Assembly (NCBI RefSeq): GCF_006440735.1 | Contig: NZ_VFUA01000013.1 | Location: 28,770 to 92,769, forward strand | Origin: Mesorhizobium sp. B2-7-1 | Lineage (GTDB): Bacteria; Pseudomonadota; Alphaproteobacteria; Rhizobiales; Rhizobiaceae | Direction: 5' to 3' | DNA: 64,000 nt | In this document: positions 52,593 to 61,988 of the stretch, in pieces | Position numbering within the stretch: position 1 is the stretch's first letter | Layout: each line of letters starts with the position of its first letter | The notes under the pieces: model-generated | Told to the model about the DNA's origin: nothing | What the model saw: the letters and a program-made list of their open reading frames with translations, nothing else | Database searches by the model: none | Made by a program: the position numbers and the translations under genes

Positions 52593-54080
52593 TCAGTGAG
52601 CAAACCACATCGCCTTGAGGTCGGTGTACTTGTCCATCGCGTGCAGGGACTTGTCGCGACCGAAGCCCGACTGCTTGAAGCCGCCGAAGGGAACCGCCAT
52701 CGACCCGCGATCGAAGCAGTTGACCCACACCACGCCCGCCTTGATGGCCTTGGCCGCCCGGTGCGCGTTCTTCACCGAACCCGTCCAGACCGCGCCGGCA
52801 AGACCGTAGACCGTGTCGTTCGCCACTTCCATCGCCTCGTCGAAGCCCTTGACGGTGATGGCCGACAGCACCGGGCCGAAAATCTCTTCCCGCGCGATCT
52901 TCATGTCGTTCCTGACGCGGTCGAAAATGGTCGGCTCGATGTAGAAGCCGCCGGTTTCGGTCCGCACGCGGCTGCCGCCGATCAGCGTTGTCGCCCCCTC
53001 GGCACGGCCGGCGTCGATATAGCCCAGCACCCGGTCCATCTGCTCCTGGGTGACCAGCGAGCCCATGCGGGTGGCGGCGTCCAGCGGATCGCCCGGCACG
53101 AAGGACTTTGCCTGCGCCGTTATCTTCTCGAACAGGGCGTCGCGTATCTTTTCATCGACGATCAGACGGCTGCCGGCGTTGCAGACTTGTCCGGTATTGG
53201 CGAAGATGCCGGCGGCGACACCGGCCGCGGCGGCATCGAGATCGTCGCAATCGGCAAGCACGACCTGCGGCGACTTGCCGCCAAGCTCAAGGCCGATGCG
53301 CTTTATGTTGGATTGACCCGAATACTGCATGAAATACTTGCCGACCTCGGTCGAGCCAGTGAAGCCTACGCAATCGACATCCATGTGCAGGCCAAGCGCC
53401 TTGCCGGCGATGTGGCCCAGGCCGGGCACGACGTTCAACACACCGGCTGGAAGCCCGGCTTCGATGGCCAGCTCGCCGAATTTCAGCGCCGTGAAGGGCG
53501 ACTGCTCAGCCGGCTTCAGGACCACCGAATTGCCCGTGGCCAGCGCCGGCCCGAGCTTCCAGGCCGCCATGGACATGGGATAGTTCCACGGCACCACGGC
53601 GGCGACGACGCCCACAGGCTCGCGCACGACCAGCGTCGTCATCTCATGGGCGGTCGCCGCCACCTCGCCATAGACCTTGTCGATCGCCTCGGCATACCAG
53701 GCAATGCAGTTCGCGGCACCGACCACGTCGCCGTTGAACGCATTGGCGATCGGCTTGCCGACGTTGAGCGTTTCCAGCAGCGCCAACTCCTCGCGATTGG
53801 CCAGGATCAGCTCGGAGAAGCGCAGCAATATCCTGCGCCGGTCGGCTGGCGCCATGCGCGACCAGACGCCCGCGTTGAAGGCCTTGCGCGCCGAACGGAC
53901 CGCCTTGTCGACATCGGCCTCGTTGCACGAGGCCACCTGCGTCAGCAGCCGCCCGTCGCCGGGATAGACGCAAGGAAAGGTCTCGTTCGAAACGCTGTCG
54001 ACATATTGGCCGTCGATGAAGGGGCGGTTCGGCAGCCGTACCGATTTTGCACGCGCGTGCCAGTCGATTGTTTGCAGCAT
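52593..54080 (-). CDS. Aldehyde dehydrogenase (PuuC/gamma-aminobutyraldehyde-type)
   Basis: 495 residues. Substrate/cofactor motifs: VVPWNYPMSMAAWKLGPALA, FTGSTEVGKYF, general-base Glu in LELGGKSPQVV and nucleophile Cys in FANTGQVCNAGSRL (about residue 300). Oxidises an aldehyde to the acid with NAD(P)+. The wording resembles polyamine-pathway enzymes such as PuuC. It stands between a class III aminotransferase, whose product would be an amino aldehyde or aldehyde, and an acyl-CoA ligase. The ATG at 54080 fits the usual family start; an upstream frame overlaps the aminotransferase and is rejected. Confidence 0.93.
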   Translation of the reverse strand: MLQTIDWHARAKSVRLPNRPFIDGQYVDSVSNETFPCVYPGDGRLLTQVASCNEADVDKAVRSARKAFNAGVWSRMAPADRRRILLRFSELILANREELALLETLNVGKPIANAFNGDVVGAANCIAWYAEAIDKVYGEVAATAHEMTTLVVREPVGVVAAVVPWNYPMSMAAWKLGPALATGNSVVLKPAEQSPFTALKFGELAIEAGLPAGVLNVVPGLGHIAGKALGLHMDVDCVGFTGSTEVGKYFMQYSGQSNIKRIGLELGGKSPQVVLADCDDLDAAAAGVAAGIFANTGQVCNAGSRLIVDEKIRDALFEKITAQAKSFVPGDPLDAATRMGSLVTQEQMDRVLGYIDAGRAEGATTLIGGSRVRTETGGFYIEPTIFDRVRNDMKIAREEIFGPVLSAITVKGFDEAMEVANDTVYGLAGAVWTGSVKNAHRAAKAIKAGVVWVNCFDRGSMAVPFGGFKQSGFGRDKSLHAMDKYTDLKAMWFAH

Positions 54081-54136
54081 GTCAGTCCAATCCTGTTGTT
54101 GAGATGTGTGCTTGACCGGCTCCAGGCGCCCGTCCC

Positions 54137-55510
54137 TTAGCGGCTGAGGCCACGCGCCGCGCCGACCTCCGAAATCGCCTGCCGCATGATAGCGACGATG
54201 TCGTCGATCTGTTCGCGGCTGATGACGAGCGGCGGCGAGATGACACACAGGTCTCCCAGCGGCCGAACGATCAGGCCGAGATCGAAGCAGCGCTGGTCGA
54301 TCTCCCGGGTAAAGGCCTTGTCCTCGTCCAACGGGTCGATCCGGTTGATGTCCAGCAGGCACTGGACACATCCCACCAGTCCGACGGAACGAACGTCGGC
54401 CACGCCCGGCAGGTCGGACAGGGAACGCAAGCGTTCGGCAAAATAGTCGGCCTGAGCGCGCGCATGCTCGACCACGCCATCACGCTCCATCAATGCGATG
54501 TTGGCCAGCGCCGCGGCGCAGGCCACCGGCTGGTTGGTGTAGGTATAGCCGTTGGTGAACCAGCCCCCCTTGGCGTTCTCGCCGGAAACCCGCGCCAGCA
54601 CTTTGTCGGAGATCGCAAGCCCGCCCAGGGGCACGTAGCCCGAGGTAACTCCCTTGGCGAAAGTGATGATGTCTGGAACGACGCCGAACACCTTCTCGGA
54701 CGCGAACCATTCGCCGCAGCGGCCGAAGCCGGTGACCACCTCGTCGGAGATGTAGAGTATGTCGTGCTTTTCGCAGATCGCCTTGAAGCGGGCGTGATAA
54801 CCTTTCGGCGGAATAATGACCCCGCCGGAGGCCAAGATCGGCTCCGCCAGAAAGGCAGCAATCGTATCGGCGCCGAGCTCCGCGATCCGGTCCTCGAACT
54901 CCGACACCAGATCATCCAGGAATTCCTCCTGAGTCCGGTTGCCGGCGTGGCGCGGATTGGGGCTCGACAGGAACGAGATACGGTCCTGCTGGATGTCGAA
55001 GTTCGGCCAGTTGCCCGTGCGCCCGGTGCAGGCGGCGGTCAGCGCGGTCGAGCCGTGGTAGCCGTCATAGCGCACGATAATGCGCTTCTTCCTGGGCCGC
55101 CCCAGCACGTTGTTGTAGAACTCGGAGAACCGAAGCGCGCTGTCGACGGCCGTCGATCCTCCGGTGGTGAAGAATATGCGGTTGAGATCGCCCGGCGTGA
55201 GCGTCGCGATCTTCTCGGCCAGCCGCGCCGCGGGGCTCGTGGCCATATACCAGGGAGAGGCGTAAGGCAGCGTCATCGCCTGATGCGCGATGGCGTCCAC
55301 GATCTCCTTGCGTCCATAGCCGACCTGCGCGCACCACATGCCGGCCGGGCCGTCGATCAGCCTGCGTCCGTCCTCCGCATAGACATAGATCCCTTCGGCA
55401 TGCGTCAGAATCGGCTGGGAGGACTTTCCAAGTTTCGCCATTTCCTGCGCAGGCACGAGAATGTGCTCGCGCATCGCGCTTTCGATGTCGCCTCCGATAA
55501 CATCCGCCAT
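54137..55510 (-). CDS. Class III (omega) aminotransferase
   Basis: 457 residues, fold-type I PLP enzyme. Key parts: [33 protein letters not shown] (cofactor phosphate loop), [27 protein letters not shown] and the PLP lysine in [17 protein letters not shown] (about 285). The family includes putrescine-, spermidine- and beta-alanine-pyruvate transaminases. First gene of a five-gene operon. With the acetylpolyamine amidohydrolase and the PuuC-like dehydrogenase it suggests amine or polyamine breakdown to an acid. Confidence 0.92.
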   Translation of the reverse strand: MADVIGGDIESAMREHILVPAQEMAKLGKSSQPILTHAEGIYVYAEDGRRLIDGPAGMWCAQVGYGRKEIVDAIAHQAMTLPYASPWYMATSPAARLAEKIATLTPGDLNRIFFTTGGSTAVDSALRFSEFYNNVLGRPRKKRIIVRYDGYHGSTALTAACTGRTGNWPNFDIQQDRISFLSSPNPRHAGNRTQEEFLDDLVSEFEDRIAELGADTIAAFLAEPILASGGVIIPPKGYHARFKAICEKHDILYISDEVVTGFGRCGEWFASEKVFGVVPDIITFAKGVTSGYVPLGGLAISDKVLARVSGENAKGGWFTNGYTYTNQPVACAAALANIALMERDGVVEHARAQADYFAERLRSLSDLPGVADVRSVGLVGCVQCLLDINRIDPLDEDKAFTREIDQRCFDLGLIVRPLGDLCVISPPLVISREQIDDIVAIMRQAISEVGAARGLSR

Positions 55511-55621
55511 ACGCGACCTCCCATTTCATTGACCAACCAACGCGTGCCCGACCGTCGTTGGCCAGCGACCGCGCACCCTCCTCCAAGTAGTGCGGCAAGC
55601 GAAGCCGCGTGTCAACAATTC

Positions 55622-55635
55622 TGATTGCTCAATCA
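55622..55635. promoter_or_regulatory. Inverted repeat TGATTG-N2-CAATCA, putative TetR/BetI-type operator, copy 2
   Basis: TGATTGCTCAATCA followed by ATCA, 112 nt upstream of the aminotransferase start. Sixteen of the 18 bases of TGATTGNNCAATCAATCA are the same as at 45074-45091; only the two spacer bases differ. Confidence 0.8.
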
Positions 55636-55639
55636 ATCA

Positions 55640-56640
55640 AAATTCTCGCAAAACGCTAATGGAGGAGGAATAAGGACGGGGCCAGCGGTTTTTGCACATC
55701 CCTGCTGTCGAGTCTTGTCCTCCCGCGGATTGCGGACCGTTTTCAGGACATGAAAGAGATGGAGCAGGAGGCCGCCGTTTAGGGGCCCACGCGATACTCC
55801 GTTGTGGTCGGTTCCGTTGCTTTCAGGAAACCGCGAAGCCGGTCTCAACGGCCGAGATGGGGCGCGAAGCAGACACGCCCTGTACACGCCGTTCTACGCC
55901 GCGGCCCTCGCGTCATTTGAAAGCACTTTACTTAATCCGGGATGTGGGCGCAGATCGGGTCTGCCAGATCGGAGATGGAGATCACCAGTCGAGCGGGAGT
56001 CGGATATGGACACGGAGGCGATTTATAGGGCAACGAAAATCACCGCCGAGACTACGCTATCGCACCGTTCGCCCCTCACTCCCACTCAATTGTTTTTGAC
56101 TCAGCTATGTCATTGATCTAGCTGCGTTTTTTCTTGGCTACCGCGCCGAAAGCCGACCTGTGGTCCGTCGAAAACTTACGGTGTTGATTTTAAAGTGAAA
56201 ATCGCCGCAAAAAAAATTTTGAGGTTTGATCGACAATCGGGACCAATCGACAAATTTTCTCTCTGGCGGCATTCGATGGCACCCTTGAGCAGTCTCGAAA
56301 AGTACCGTCACCGCTTTAGAAAGTAAACGGCGCTTGGATGGCATGATACGCGACCGTGGTTAGTACCCTCGAACCGGAGCTACGCGATCACGCCATGTCA
56401 GGTAGGAAAACATTAGCTATTCTGCATATTAGGCAGATTTAGGTCTGCCGAGGCCGGCGTCCTAACCACCCACTTACCCCAACGGGCGCCGGCCGCAGCC
56501 AATTTCGTCATCGGCCGCATTGCCAAAGAGCGACTGAAGTCGGACACTTGGCGGCATTGGTCCTACCGTCTTCCAGAAACGCGCCCGATAAGCTTAAAAG
56601 CACTGCTCGCCGATGGAACTGGCATGCCGGTAGAATTCCA
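55640..56640. other. Gene-poor stretch, no convincing coding sequence
   Basis: About 1 kb between the aminotransferase promoter and the first DUF6894 gene. The first half is GC-rich with short overlapping frames that show no family resemblance; one of them ends RIADRFQDMKEMEQEAAV before TAG at about 55782 and could be the tail of a lost gene. The second half (56100-56460) is noticeably A/T-rich. It holds copy B of the guaA-like repeat and a 6-bp hairpin GGCAGA/TCTGCC at 56432-56449 that might end transcription. Confidence 0.5.
56072..56094. repeat. guaA-3'-end-like 23-bp direct repeat, copy B (possible att site)
   Basis: On the minus strand ACAATTGAGTGGGAGTGA encodes T-I-E-W-E followed by a TGA stop, as at the end of GMP synthase. 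The upstream codons (E-S-K) do not continue guaA, so this is not the gene itself. It is in the same orientation as copy A at 28434-28456; three of the four differences are transitions. Confidence 0.45.
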
Positions 56641-56928
56641 ATGCGATTTTACTTCGATACGTATGAGGGCGGCACTTTGGTAAGAGATGAGGAAGGCCTG
56701 GATGTGGTCGACCTTGCCGCCGCCAAACTGCAAGCCGCTAAAGCAGTGGTTGACGTCGCAAAGGACTTGGTCCCGAAGGTGCAGATTGGGACAGTAGCAA
56801 TTCATGTCAGGGACACTGAGGGGCGTGTGGTCTGCACAGCCGAAGTCAACTTCGAAGCGCGCAGTCTTTTGGAGCTCGCACCGGGCGAGATAGTACCCGC
56901 CTACCTGCCCGTTGAAAGCCAGGATTGA
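56641..56928 (+). CDS. DUF6894-family small protein
   Basis: 95 residues. MRFYFDTYEGGTLVRDEEG followed by a helix with DLAAAKLQAAKAVVDVAKDL and a strand VAIHVRDTEGRVVCTAEV is the recurring plan of the small DUF6894 proteins common in rhizobia and bradyrhizobia. No signal peptide or membrane part. Function unknown; such genes often occur in several copies, and a second one is at 58496. I chose the ATG at 56641 because the family starts two residues before the FYFD strand. Confidence 0.8.
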   Translation: MRFYFDTYEGGTLVRDEEGLDVVDLAAAKLQAAKAVVDVAKDLVPKVQIGTVAIHVRDTEGRVVCTAEVNFEARSLLELAPGEIVPAYLPVESQD

Positions 56929-57019
56929 GCCGCGGCATCGGGTAGGAAACGATCAGTTAACCTCGGGGGCGGCGTACGCTCACGCCGTACCCGATAGCAT
57001 TGACCTCACAGCATAATTT

Positions 57020-58148
57020 TCAAAAAGTCTGGTTATAGGCCCCAACTTCTGGGCTGCGGCGCAACACTGCATCAACCGCTTCGAACATCTGTCGGCGCCG
57101 TTCCGACGATACTGGGCTCTCGACCACCACCACGAGCTCGGGTTTGTTGGACGAAGCCCGAACAAGTCCCCAGGTGCCGTCGTAGGCGACGACGCGGACG
57201 CCGTTTATCGTTATAAGATCAGCGATTTTCTGACCGGCGAATTTGACGCCATCGCATTGCATCGCCTGGAAATCGGCCACGACCCTGTCGACTACGGCGT
57301 ACTTCACCTCATCGGCGCAGTGCGGCGACATCGTCGGCGTGCTGAAAGTTAGTGGCAGCTCGCGGTACAGGTCTGCCATCGATTTTCGCGGATTGCGGTC
57401 GAGCATCTCACAGACTGCAATAGCGGTCATCAGCCCATCATCATAGCCACGGCCTATCGGCCGATTAAAAAAGAAATGTCCCGACTTCTCAAAGCCTGCC
57501 ACCGCGCCCAGTTCGGCGGCGCGGCGCTTGATGTAGGAATGGCCCGTCTTCCAGTAATCGGTGATGGCGCCGTTCGCCTTGAGTGCACTGTCCGTGCAGA
57601 AGAGCCCCGTCGACTTGACGTCAACAACGAAAGTGGAGCCCTTGTGCAGACTGGAGATATCCCGTGCAAGCATGACACCGACCTTGTCGGCGAAAATCTC
57701 GTTGCCCTCATTGTCGACGACACCGCAACGGTCGCCATCGCCATCGAAGCCCAATCCGACATCGGCGCCTGACCATGGCGACCGAAGGAATATCCAGCTC
57801 AAATTGAGCAAAATAGGCCATGGGTGACAGGGCCAAGCCGATATCCTTCACTCGCGCGCCAGCCGCCAATAGACCTGAAACCAACGCCAACTTGATCGAC
57901 AGCGAGTAGGAACGAAAGTCGTGACCTGTCACAATCCCAGGCCCGACGCCCATTCGGCGGATCAGGGTGCCGAGCCCCATTCCAAGTGCCTGAACGCCGA
58001 TCAGATTGAGTTCCGGTGCCTTCGTCGAAGTTGCACAGCCGAACCACCAACGCGCATCATATTCGCGACCGCCCGACGCCTTGATCAGCGCCGAGGTCTC
58101 GAATTCCAGGCTATTGGGCCGGGCTTCGCCGGCGATTTTCAGGACCAT
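57020..58148 (-). pseudogene. Phosphomannomutase/phosphoglucomutase with internal deletion and frameshift
   Basis: The N-terminal piece (about 58148-57775) reads REYDARWWFG, NLIGVQALGMGLGTLI and GHDFRSYSLSIKLALVSGLL and stops being PMM-like after DIPSVAMV. The C-terminal piece (about 57772-57020) starts ADVGLGFDGDGDRCGVVDNEG in another frame and is complete to its natural end. The missing 130 or so residues include the TASHN phosphoserine loop, so the enzyme cannot work even if translation shifted frame. The metal loop DGDGDR is intact. It would have supplied mannose-1-P or glucose-1-P for polysaccharide synthesis. Confidence 0.88.
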
Positions 58149-58495
58149 CGCGTAAGCTCCGAAAATTGGAACCACACTGCAGTTTATCAGACAGGATCCC
58201 CAAGGAAGCATCTGCCAGTTGGGTTGATACACGCACGAGAACGGGGTCCGGTAGTACTCACCATGCATAGGGGATAGTACGAGCGGATAGCACCGGTCGA
58301 TTGCCGCCGCCCGCTTTAGGCGCAGGTTCAGCTGATAAGGTCATCGACATTTCGTGATCCATAAAACCGAGTTCTCCACAGCTTCCTTTGACGTCGACCT
58401 GCAGCCGCTAGCGCCAGGTAAAAAAAGGCCCTAATAGAAGCATTGCGAGGGATATGTCCCTTGGCATGCCCAGACCCGCTTCGGACCCGCCACGA
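58149..58495. other. Intergenic stretch, nothing recognised
   Basis: About 350 bases between the mutase pseudogene and the second DUF6894 gene. Frames on either strand are short and without family resemblance. No repeat or terminator-like hairpin stands out. Confidence 0.5.
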
Positions 58496-58729
58496 ATGCC
58501 AACTTTTTTCTTTGACATCAAAGGTAATGACTCCTCCTTTGTGGACACAGACGGCACCCAGTACGCCGGTCCCGGCGAAGCTCAAGCGGATGCTGTCAGG
58601 ATGCTGCTCGCGCTGGCGCAGGACGAGGCTCGTGAGACCTGGCAAAACAAGCTTTCGGTGGTTGTTTCCGATGAAAACCGTCAACCTCTGATGGAAGCAA
58701 ACATTGACTGCAGAGTGACCGTATTCTGA
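58496..58729 (+). CDS. DUF6894-family small protein
   Basis: 77 residues. MPTFFFDIKGNDSSFVDTDG then a helix with EAQADAVRMLLALAQDEA and a strand KLSVVVSDENRQPLMEA: the same plan as the protein at 56641-56928, but diverged and three strands from the end shortened. The ATG at 58496 matches the family start; an upstream in-frame ATG at 58454 would add 14 Pro-rich residues. Function unknown. Confidence 0.75.
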   Translation: MPTFFFDIKGNDSSFVDTDGTQYAGPGEAQADAVRMLLALAQDEARETWQNKLSVVVSDENRQPLMEANIDCRVTVF

Positions 58730-59029
58730 CAAACCGATTGGCGGCAGCTCGGCATGCCCCAGTAGGCTTTGCTACCAGTTGGCATCATCGCCTGCGGAAT
58801 GCATTTCCATTATAGATATTTCCAATAGTACTGCTTTCATCTCAGCCCGCTACGGCTATCGGCTAGTCTCATCGCCGTTATTTCCATGCTATTCCTGCGC
58901 GGCGCCGAAAATCATAAGTCAATATGGCGTCGGGCGCCGGCTTGCCAGTCCCCAACCACTGCCGTCCGGCCGGCGCCCACCTTTTCGGAAACTGGCGATA
59001 TAGGCGGACCAAAGGGGAAGGCAGATTAC

Positions 59030-60151
59030 TCAGTTTGCATGTTCGTTGCTGCGAAACTCGGCAGCTGGCGTCAACCCGTCCAGGCCTCTCATGAGTTCTA
59101 GATAGCGGTGGGCCGACGCTGCCCATCGAAACCGCGCCGCCTGTTCTCGACCACGTTGGACCAACTTGATCCTGAGCTGCTCATCATCAAGCAGTCGCAT
59201 GAAGCAATTCAGCCAGTGGTCAGCGTTCTCTGGTGAGGCATATAAGACTGCGTCTCCTCCAACTTCCGGAAGACTAGCACGATCCGACATAACCACCGGA
59301 CATCCAAGAGCCATGGCTTCGAGCGGGGGCAAACCGAAACCCTCGACCAAGGAAGGAAATGCGAGACAGAGGCAATCCTGCAGGAGCGCGCACAATTCCG
59401 CGTCGGACGTCCTACCCAACCAGGTGATGTTCTCGGCACCCTTGTAGTCTACCTGCCCAAACACCCGAGAACTCGACGCACCTAACACCGCCACGCGTAG
59501 GCCGACAGCGGCAAGTCGGGCCTGCAGGCCCAGAATCAAGCCTACGTTCTTGTGCGGAACGGTGCTGCCAAGGACGACGATTGTCCTCGGTCCTGAAATT
59601 TCCCTCGTCTGGTCTGAATGGATTGCCCCCCACCGAAGCGCGTGCTCATGTCCGTTCGCCACGACATCAGCGGTGGGACATATTTTATGGTGCCTCAATT
59701 CCTTCGCTGAATACCGAGACACCGTGGTGACCTTGCGGACGGTCCTGCCCAGAAGCGGGATCAAGGTGCGATAAAGCAACCGAAATTGCGCCGAATAGCT
59801 CTGTGGGCACACACGAGTGTTGACGTCATGGATGCACAATATCTGTTTTCGTGTAGCGAGAGGCCCAAGATTGCAGAGACTAAGTAGACCGCCACGAACA
59901 TAGGCTGGCAGTATCGTCTGCTCCCAAGCGTGCCCCCCGATGCTTCCGACTCTCCTTGTGTTGATTGCTTTAAGAGACAATCCTTCATTGAAGTCCGGCG
60001 GCACCAATAGTTCGACCGACAGCCCGTTAGTCAGCGGCACTGCGTCCGCGATCAATATGTCGAGCGCGGAAACGATCTCCCGTCCATATCTTTGAACGCC
60101 AGTGATCGGCTGGGTAAGGAACCGGCCATTGATTGTCCAATGTCGTGCCAT
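59030..60151 (-). CDS. Glycosyltransferase, GT4-like (GT-B fold)
   Basis: 373 residues. An N-terminal acceptor domain (FLTQPITGVQRYGREIVSAL) and a C-terminal nucleotide-sugar domain with IVVLGSTVPHKNVGLIL and the GT4 E-x7-E region FPSLVEGFGLPPLEAMALG (about 285-303), then PVVMSDRASLPEVGGDA. It transfers a sugar during polysaccharide assembly on the cytoplasmic side. Base composition is somewhat lower in GC than the surrounding clusters, and it faces away from the flippase cluster, which suggests separate origin. Start at 60151 rather than an in-frame upstream ATG at 60187. Confidence 0.87.
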   Translation of the reverse strand: MARHWTINGRFLTQPITGVQRYGREIVSALDILIADAVPLTNGLSVELLVPPDFNEGLSLKAINTRRVGSIGGHAWEQTILPAYVRGGLLSLCNLGPLATRKQILCIHDVNTRVCPQSYSAQFRLLYRTLIPLLGRTVRKVTTVSRYSAKELRHHKICPTADVVANGHEHALRWGAIHSDQTREISGPRTIVVLGSTVPHKNVGLILGLQARLAAVGLRVAVLGASSSRVFGQVDYKGAENITWLGRTSDAELCALLQDCLCLAFPSLVEGFGLPPLEAMALGCPVVMSDRASLPEVGGDAVLYASPENADHWLNCFMRLLDDEQLRIKLVQRGREQAARFRWAASAHRYLELMRGLDGLTPAAEFRSNEHAN

Positions 60152-60446
60152 CGATAAGGATCCAAGCGAAAACCGGCTGGCTGCCACACCACCCCAGCCG
60201 CATTTTGGATATTCAACAAAGCGCGGTCATCCTGACCTTTGGGACGTCGACTGGAGGTTGGTGTCCGGGCGAGTCGGGTACGAGGTCATCCGAACGGCGA
60301 GGCAACGCAGCCGGGCTACCCCGAATGTCTGAAGTTCGCTCTGGCTGCCCGATGCTAAACTGCATCGGGAACATGCGCACCGTCTCGACCCTTGCGGGCG
60401 AGGCGAACGGACGAGCAAAGCGAAAGCTGGACAAGGTGGCACCGTC

Positions 60447-61988
60447 ATGGAAAGGCACGTCGATAGAACATCTCCGTTTCTCGTCGACCGGTTGGCGAGC
60501 ATCGCGGCAGACATCTTGCTGCTGCCCGCGTTTCTCCTCGGCATGACGACCTGGAGTTCGGCTGACGTCCTCTGGGGCGTGAACGGCCATCCCCTCAATG
60601 CATATCCTGGCATATCCATCGAGCAGCAGCTCGACTATGTTCGGGACCTCGGCATGACCTCCTATCGCGTCAACATCTCGAATGCCGACAGTGCCGACAA
60701 GCTGGCCGTGCTGGTTGAGGCGGCCAAGAAGCGCGGCATCCAGATACTGCCGGTCGTCACCCCTGATTTCGACCTCGATAACGACACGACCGGAGACCTG
60801 TACGGGCAAGCCTACCGCCTCGCAACGACGCTCGTCTCCCGCTTCAAGGACGACATACGCGTCTGGGAGCTTGGCAATGAGATGGAAAACTACGCCATCC
60901 TGCAGCCCTGCGAGATGAGAGACGACGGAACGCAATACAACTGCTCCTGGGGGCCAGCCGGCGGCCCGGATACGTCCGACTATTTCAGCCCCCGCTGGGC
61001 GAAGGTCAGCGCGGTGCTGCGCGGTCTCTCCGATGCCACGACAGCCGTCGACCCCACGATAAGAAAAGCTCTCGGAACGGCTGGCTGGGGTCACCGAGGA
61101 GCTTTCACGCGCATGCTTCAGGACGGTGTCCGATGGGACATATCGGTCTGGCATCTCTACGAAGGAGACCCAGGAGAGGCATTCAAATTCCTGGCTTCGT
61201 TCGGCAAACCGATCTGGCTCACGGAATTCAATTACAGCGGCGGCAGTCAGGCCGGCGAAAGGCAACAGGCTGAAGGCCTGGTGCAGACCATGGCGCTGCT
61301 GCGGAAATATCAATCGCTGTACGGCGTGCAGGCCGCCCACGTCTACGAACTCCTCGATGAGCCTTACTGGGCCCCGAGCTACGAGGCCTATATGGGCCTC
61401 GTGCGCCTCAAGCAGGGCGACGGCAGCGCATTCGTGCCCGACGGGCAGAAATTCGCCTACACGGCGATGAAGCAGGCGATTGCCGACCATCCCGCCGACA
61501 CCGGGCCGTCGAGCGTCACCCCGGCCATCCCGCCGCCGAAAGAGCCGCCCACCGTTGCCGGTGCCGGCACCGTCCACCCATGTTCCATCGACGATTTCGA
61601 CAGATCCGTCTTCGCCCCCGCCAACCAGGCCGCCTACGCCTACTGCCTGATCCTGCACCGCATGCCCTCTCCTGCCGAGCAGTGGGGCGTGATCGTGGCG
61701 ATGAAAAAGGACCCGTCCATCCTGCCGGTACTCTCGCACATCGCGCGTTCGCCGGAATTCACGGCCGCCAATCTGGCGGATACACCCGGCAACCCCAAAT
61801 ATGTCGCAAACCTCTATCGCTTGCTCCTGAGGCGGGAGCCCGACAATGGCGGCCTGTCGACTTATGTCTCGAGACTGAAGAGCGGCGAATTGACGAGCGA
61901 CCAGTTCGTCATGGAACTGCTCCACTCCTACGAGTTCCGCTCCACCAACGCAGTTCTGTTCAACAGCGATGGGGCGGCGGTTCAATGA
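60447..61988 (+). CDS. Exported glycosidase-like TIM-barrel protein with C-terminal DUF4214
   Basis: 513 residues. A hydrophobic N-terminal segment (about 17-39) may be a signal peptide or anchor. Residues 42-340 look like a clan-A glycoside hydrolase: VWELGNEME places the acid/base Glu at 145, and WLTEFNYSG the nucleophile Glu at 260. A Pro-rich linker (about 345-370) leads to a DUF4214 domain (about 380-505; YRLLLRREPDNGGLSTYVSRL). DUF4214 is common in proteins of polysaccharide secretion. It overlaps the flippase gene by four bases, so it may trim or cleave the exported polymer. Confidence 0.85.
   Translation: MERHVDRTSPFLVDRLASIAADILLLPAFLLGMTTWSSADVLWGVNGHPLNAYPGISIEQQLDYVRDLGMTSYRVNISNADSADKLAVLVEAAKKRGIQILPVVTPDFDLDNDTTGDLYGQAYRLATTLVSRFKDDIRVWELGNEMENYAILQPCEMRDDGTQYNCSWGPAGGPDTSDYFSPRWAKVSAVLRGLSDATTAVDPTIRKALGTAGWGHRGAFTRMLQDGVRWDISVWHLYEGDPGEAFKFLASFGKPIWLTEFNYSGGSQAGERQQAEGLVQTMALLRKYQSLYGVQAAHVYELLDEPYWAPSYEAYMGLVRLKQGDGSAFVPDGQKFAYTAMKQAIADHPADTGPSSVTPAIPPPKEPPTVAGAGTVHPCSIDDFDRSVFAPANQAAYAYCLILHRMPSPAEQWGVIVAMKKDPSILPVLSHIARSPEFTAANLADTPGNPKYVANLYRLLLRREPDNGGLSTYVSRLKSGELTSDQFVMELLHSYEFRSTNAVLFNSDGAAVQ

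Noticed and set aside
55663..55782. Short frame ending in RIADRFQDMKEMEQEAAV, possibly the tail of a lost gene.
   Set aside because: No recognisable family and no start or promoter; could be chance.
56138..56344. 68-codon minus-strand frame in the A/T-rich gap.
   Set aside because: No ribosome site, no domain and amino acid composition unlike the neighbouring proteins.
56432..56449. Hairpin GGCAGA-TTTAGG-TCTGCC.
   Set aside because: Short stem without a T-run and no clear gene ending nearby; mentioned only as part of the gene-poor stretch.
57029..57037. GGTTATA near the end of the mutase pseudogene, resembling half of the palindrome at 18341 and 24600.
   Set aside because: Only a half-site without the second arm, inside former coding sequence (the Tyr-Asn-Gln tail).
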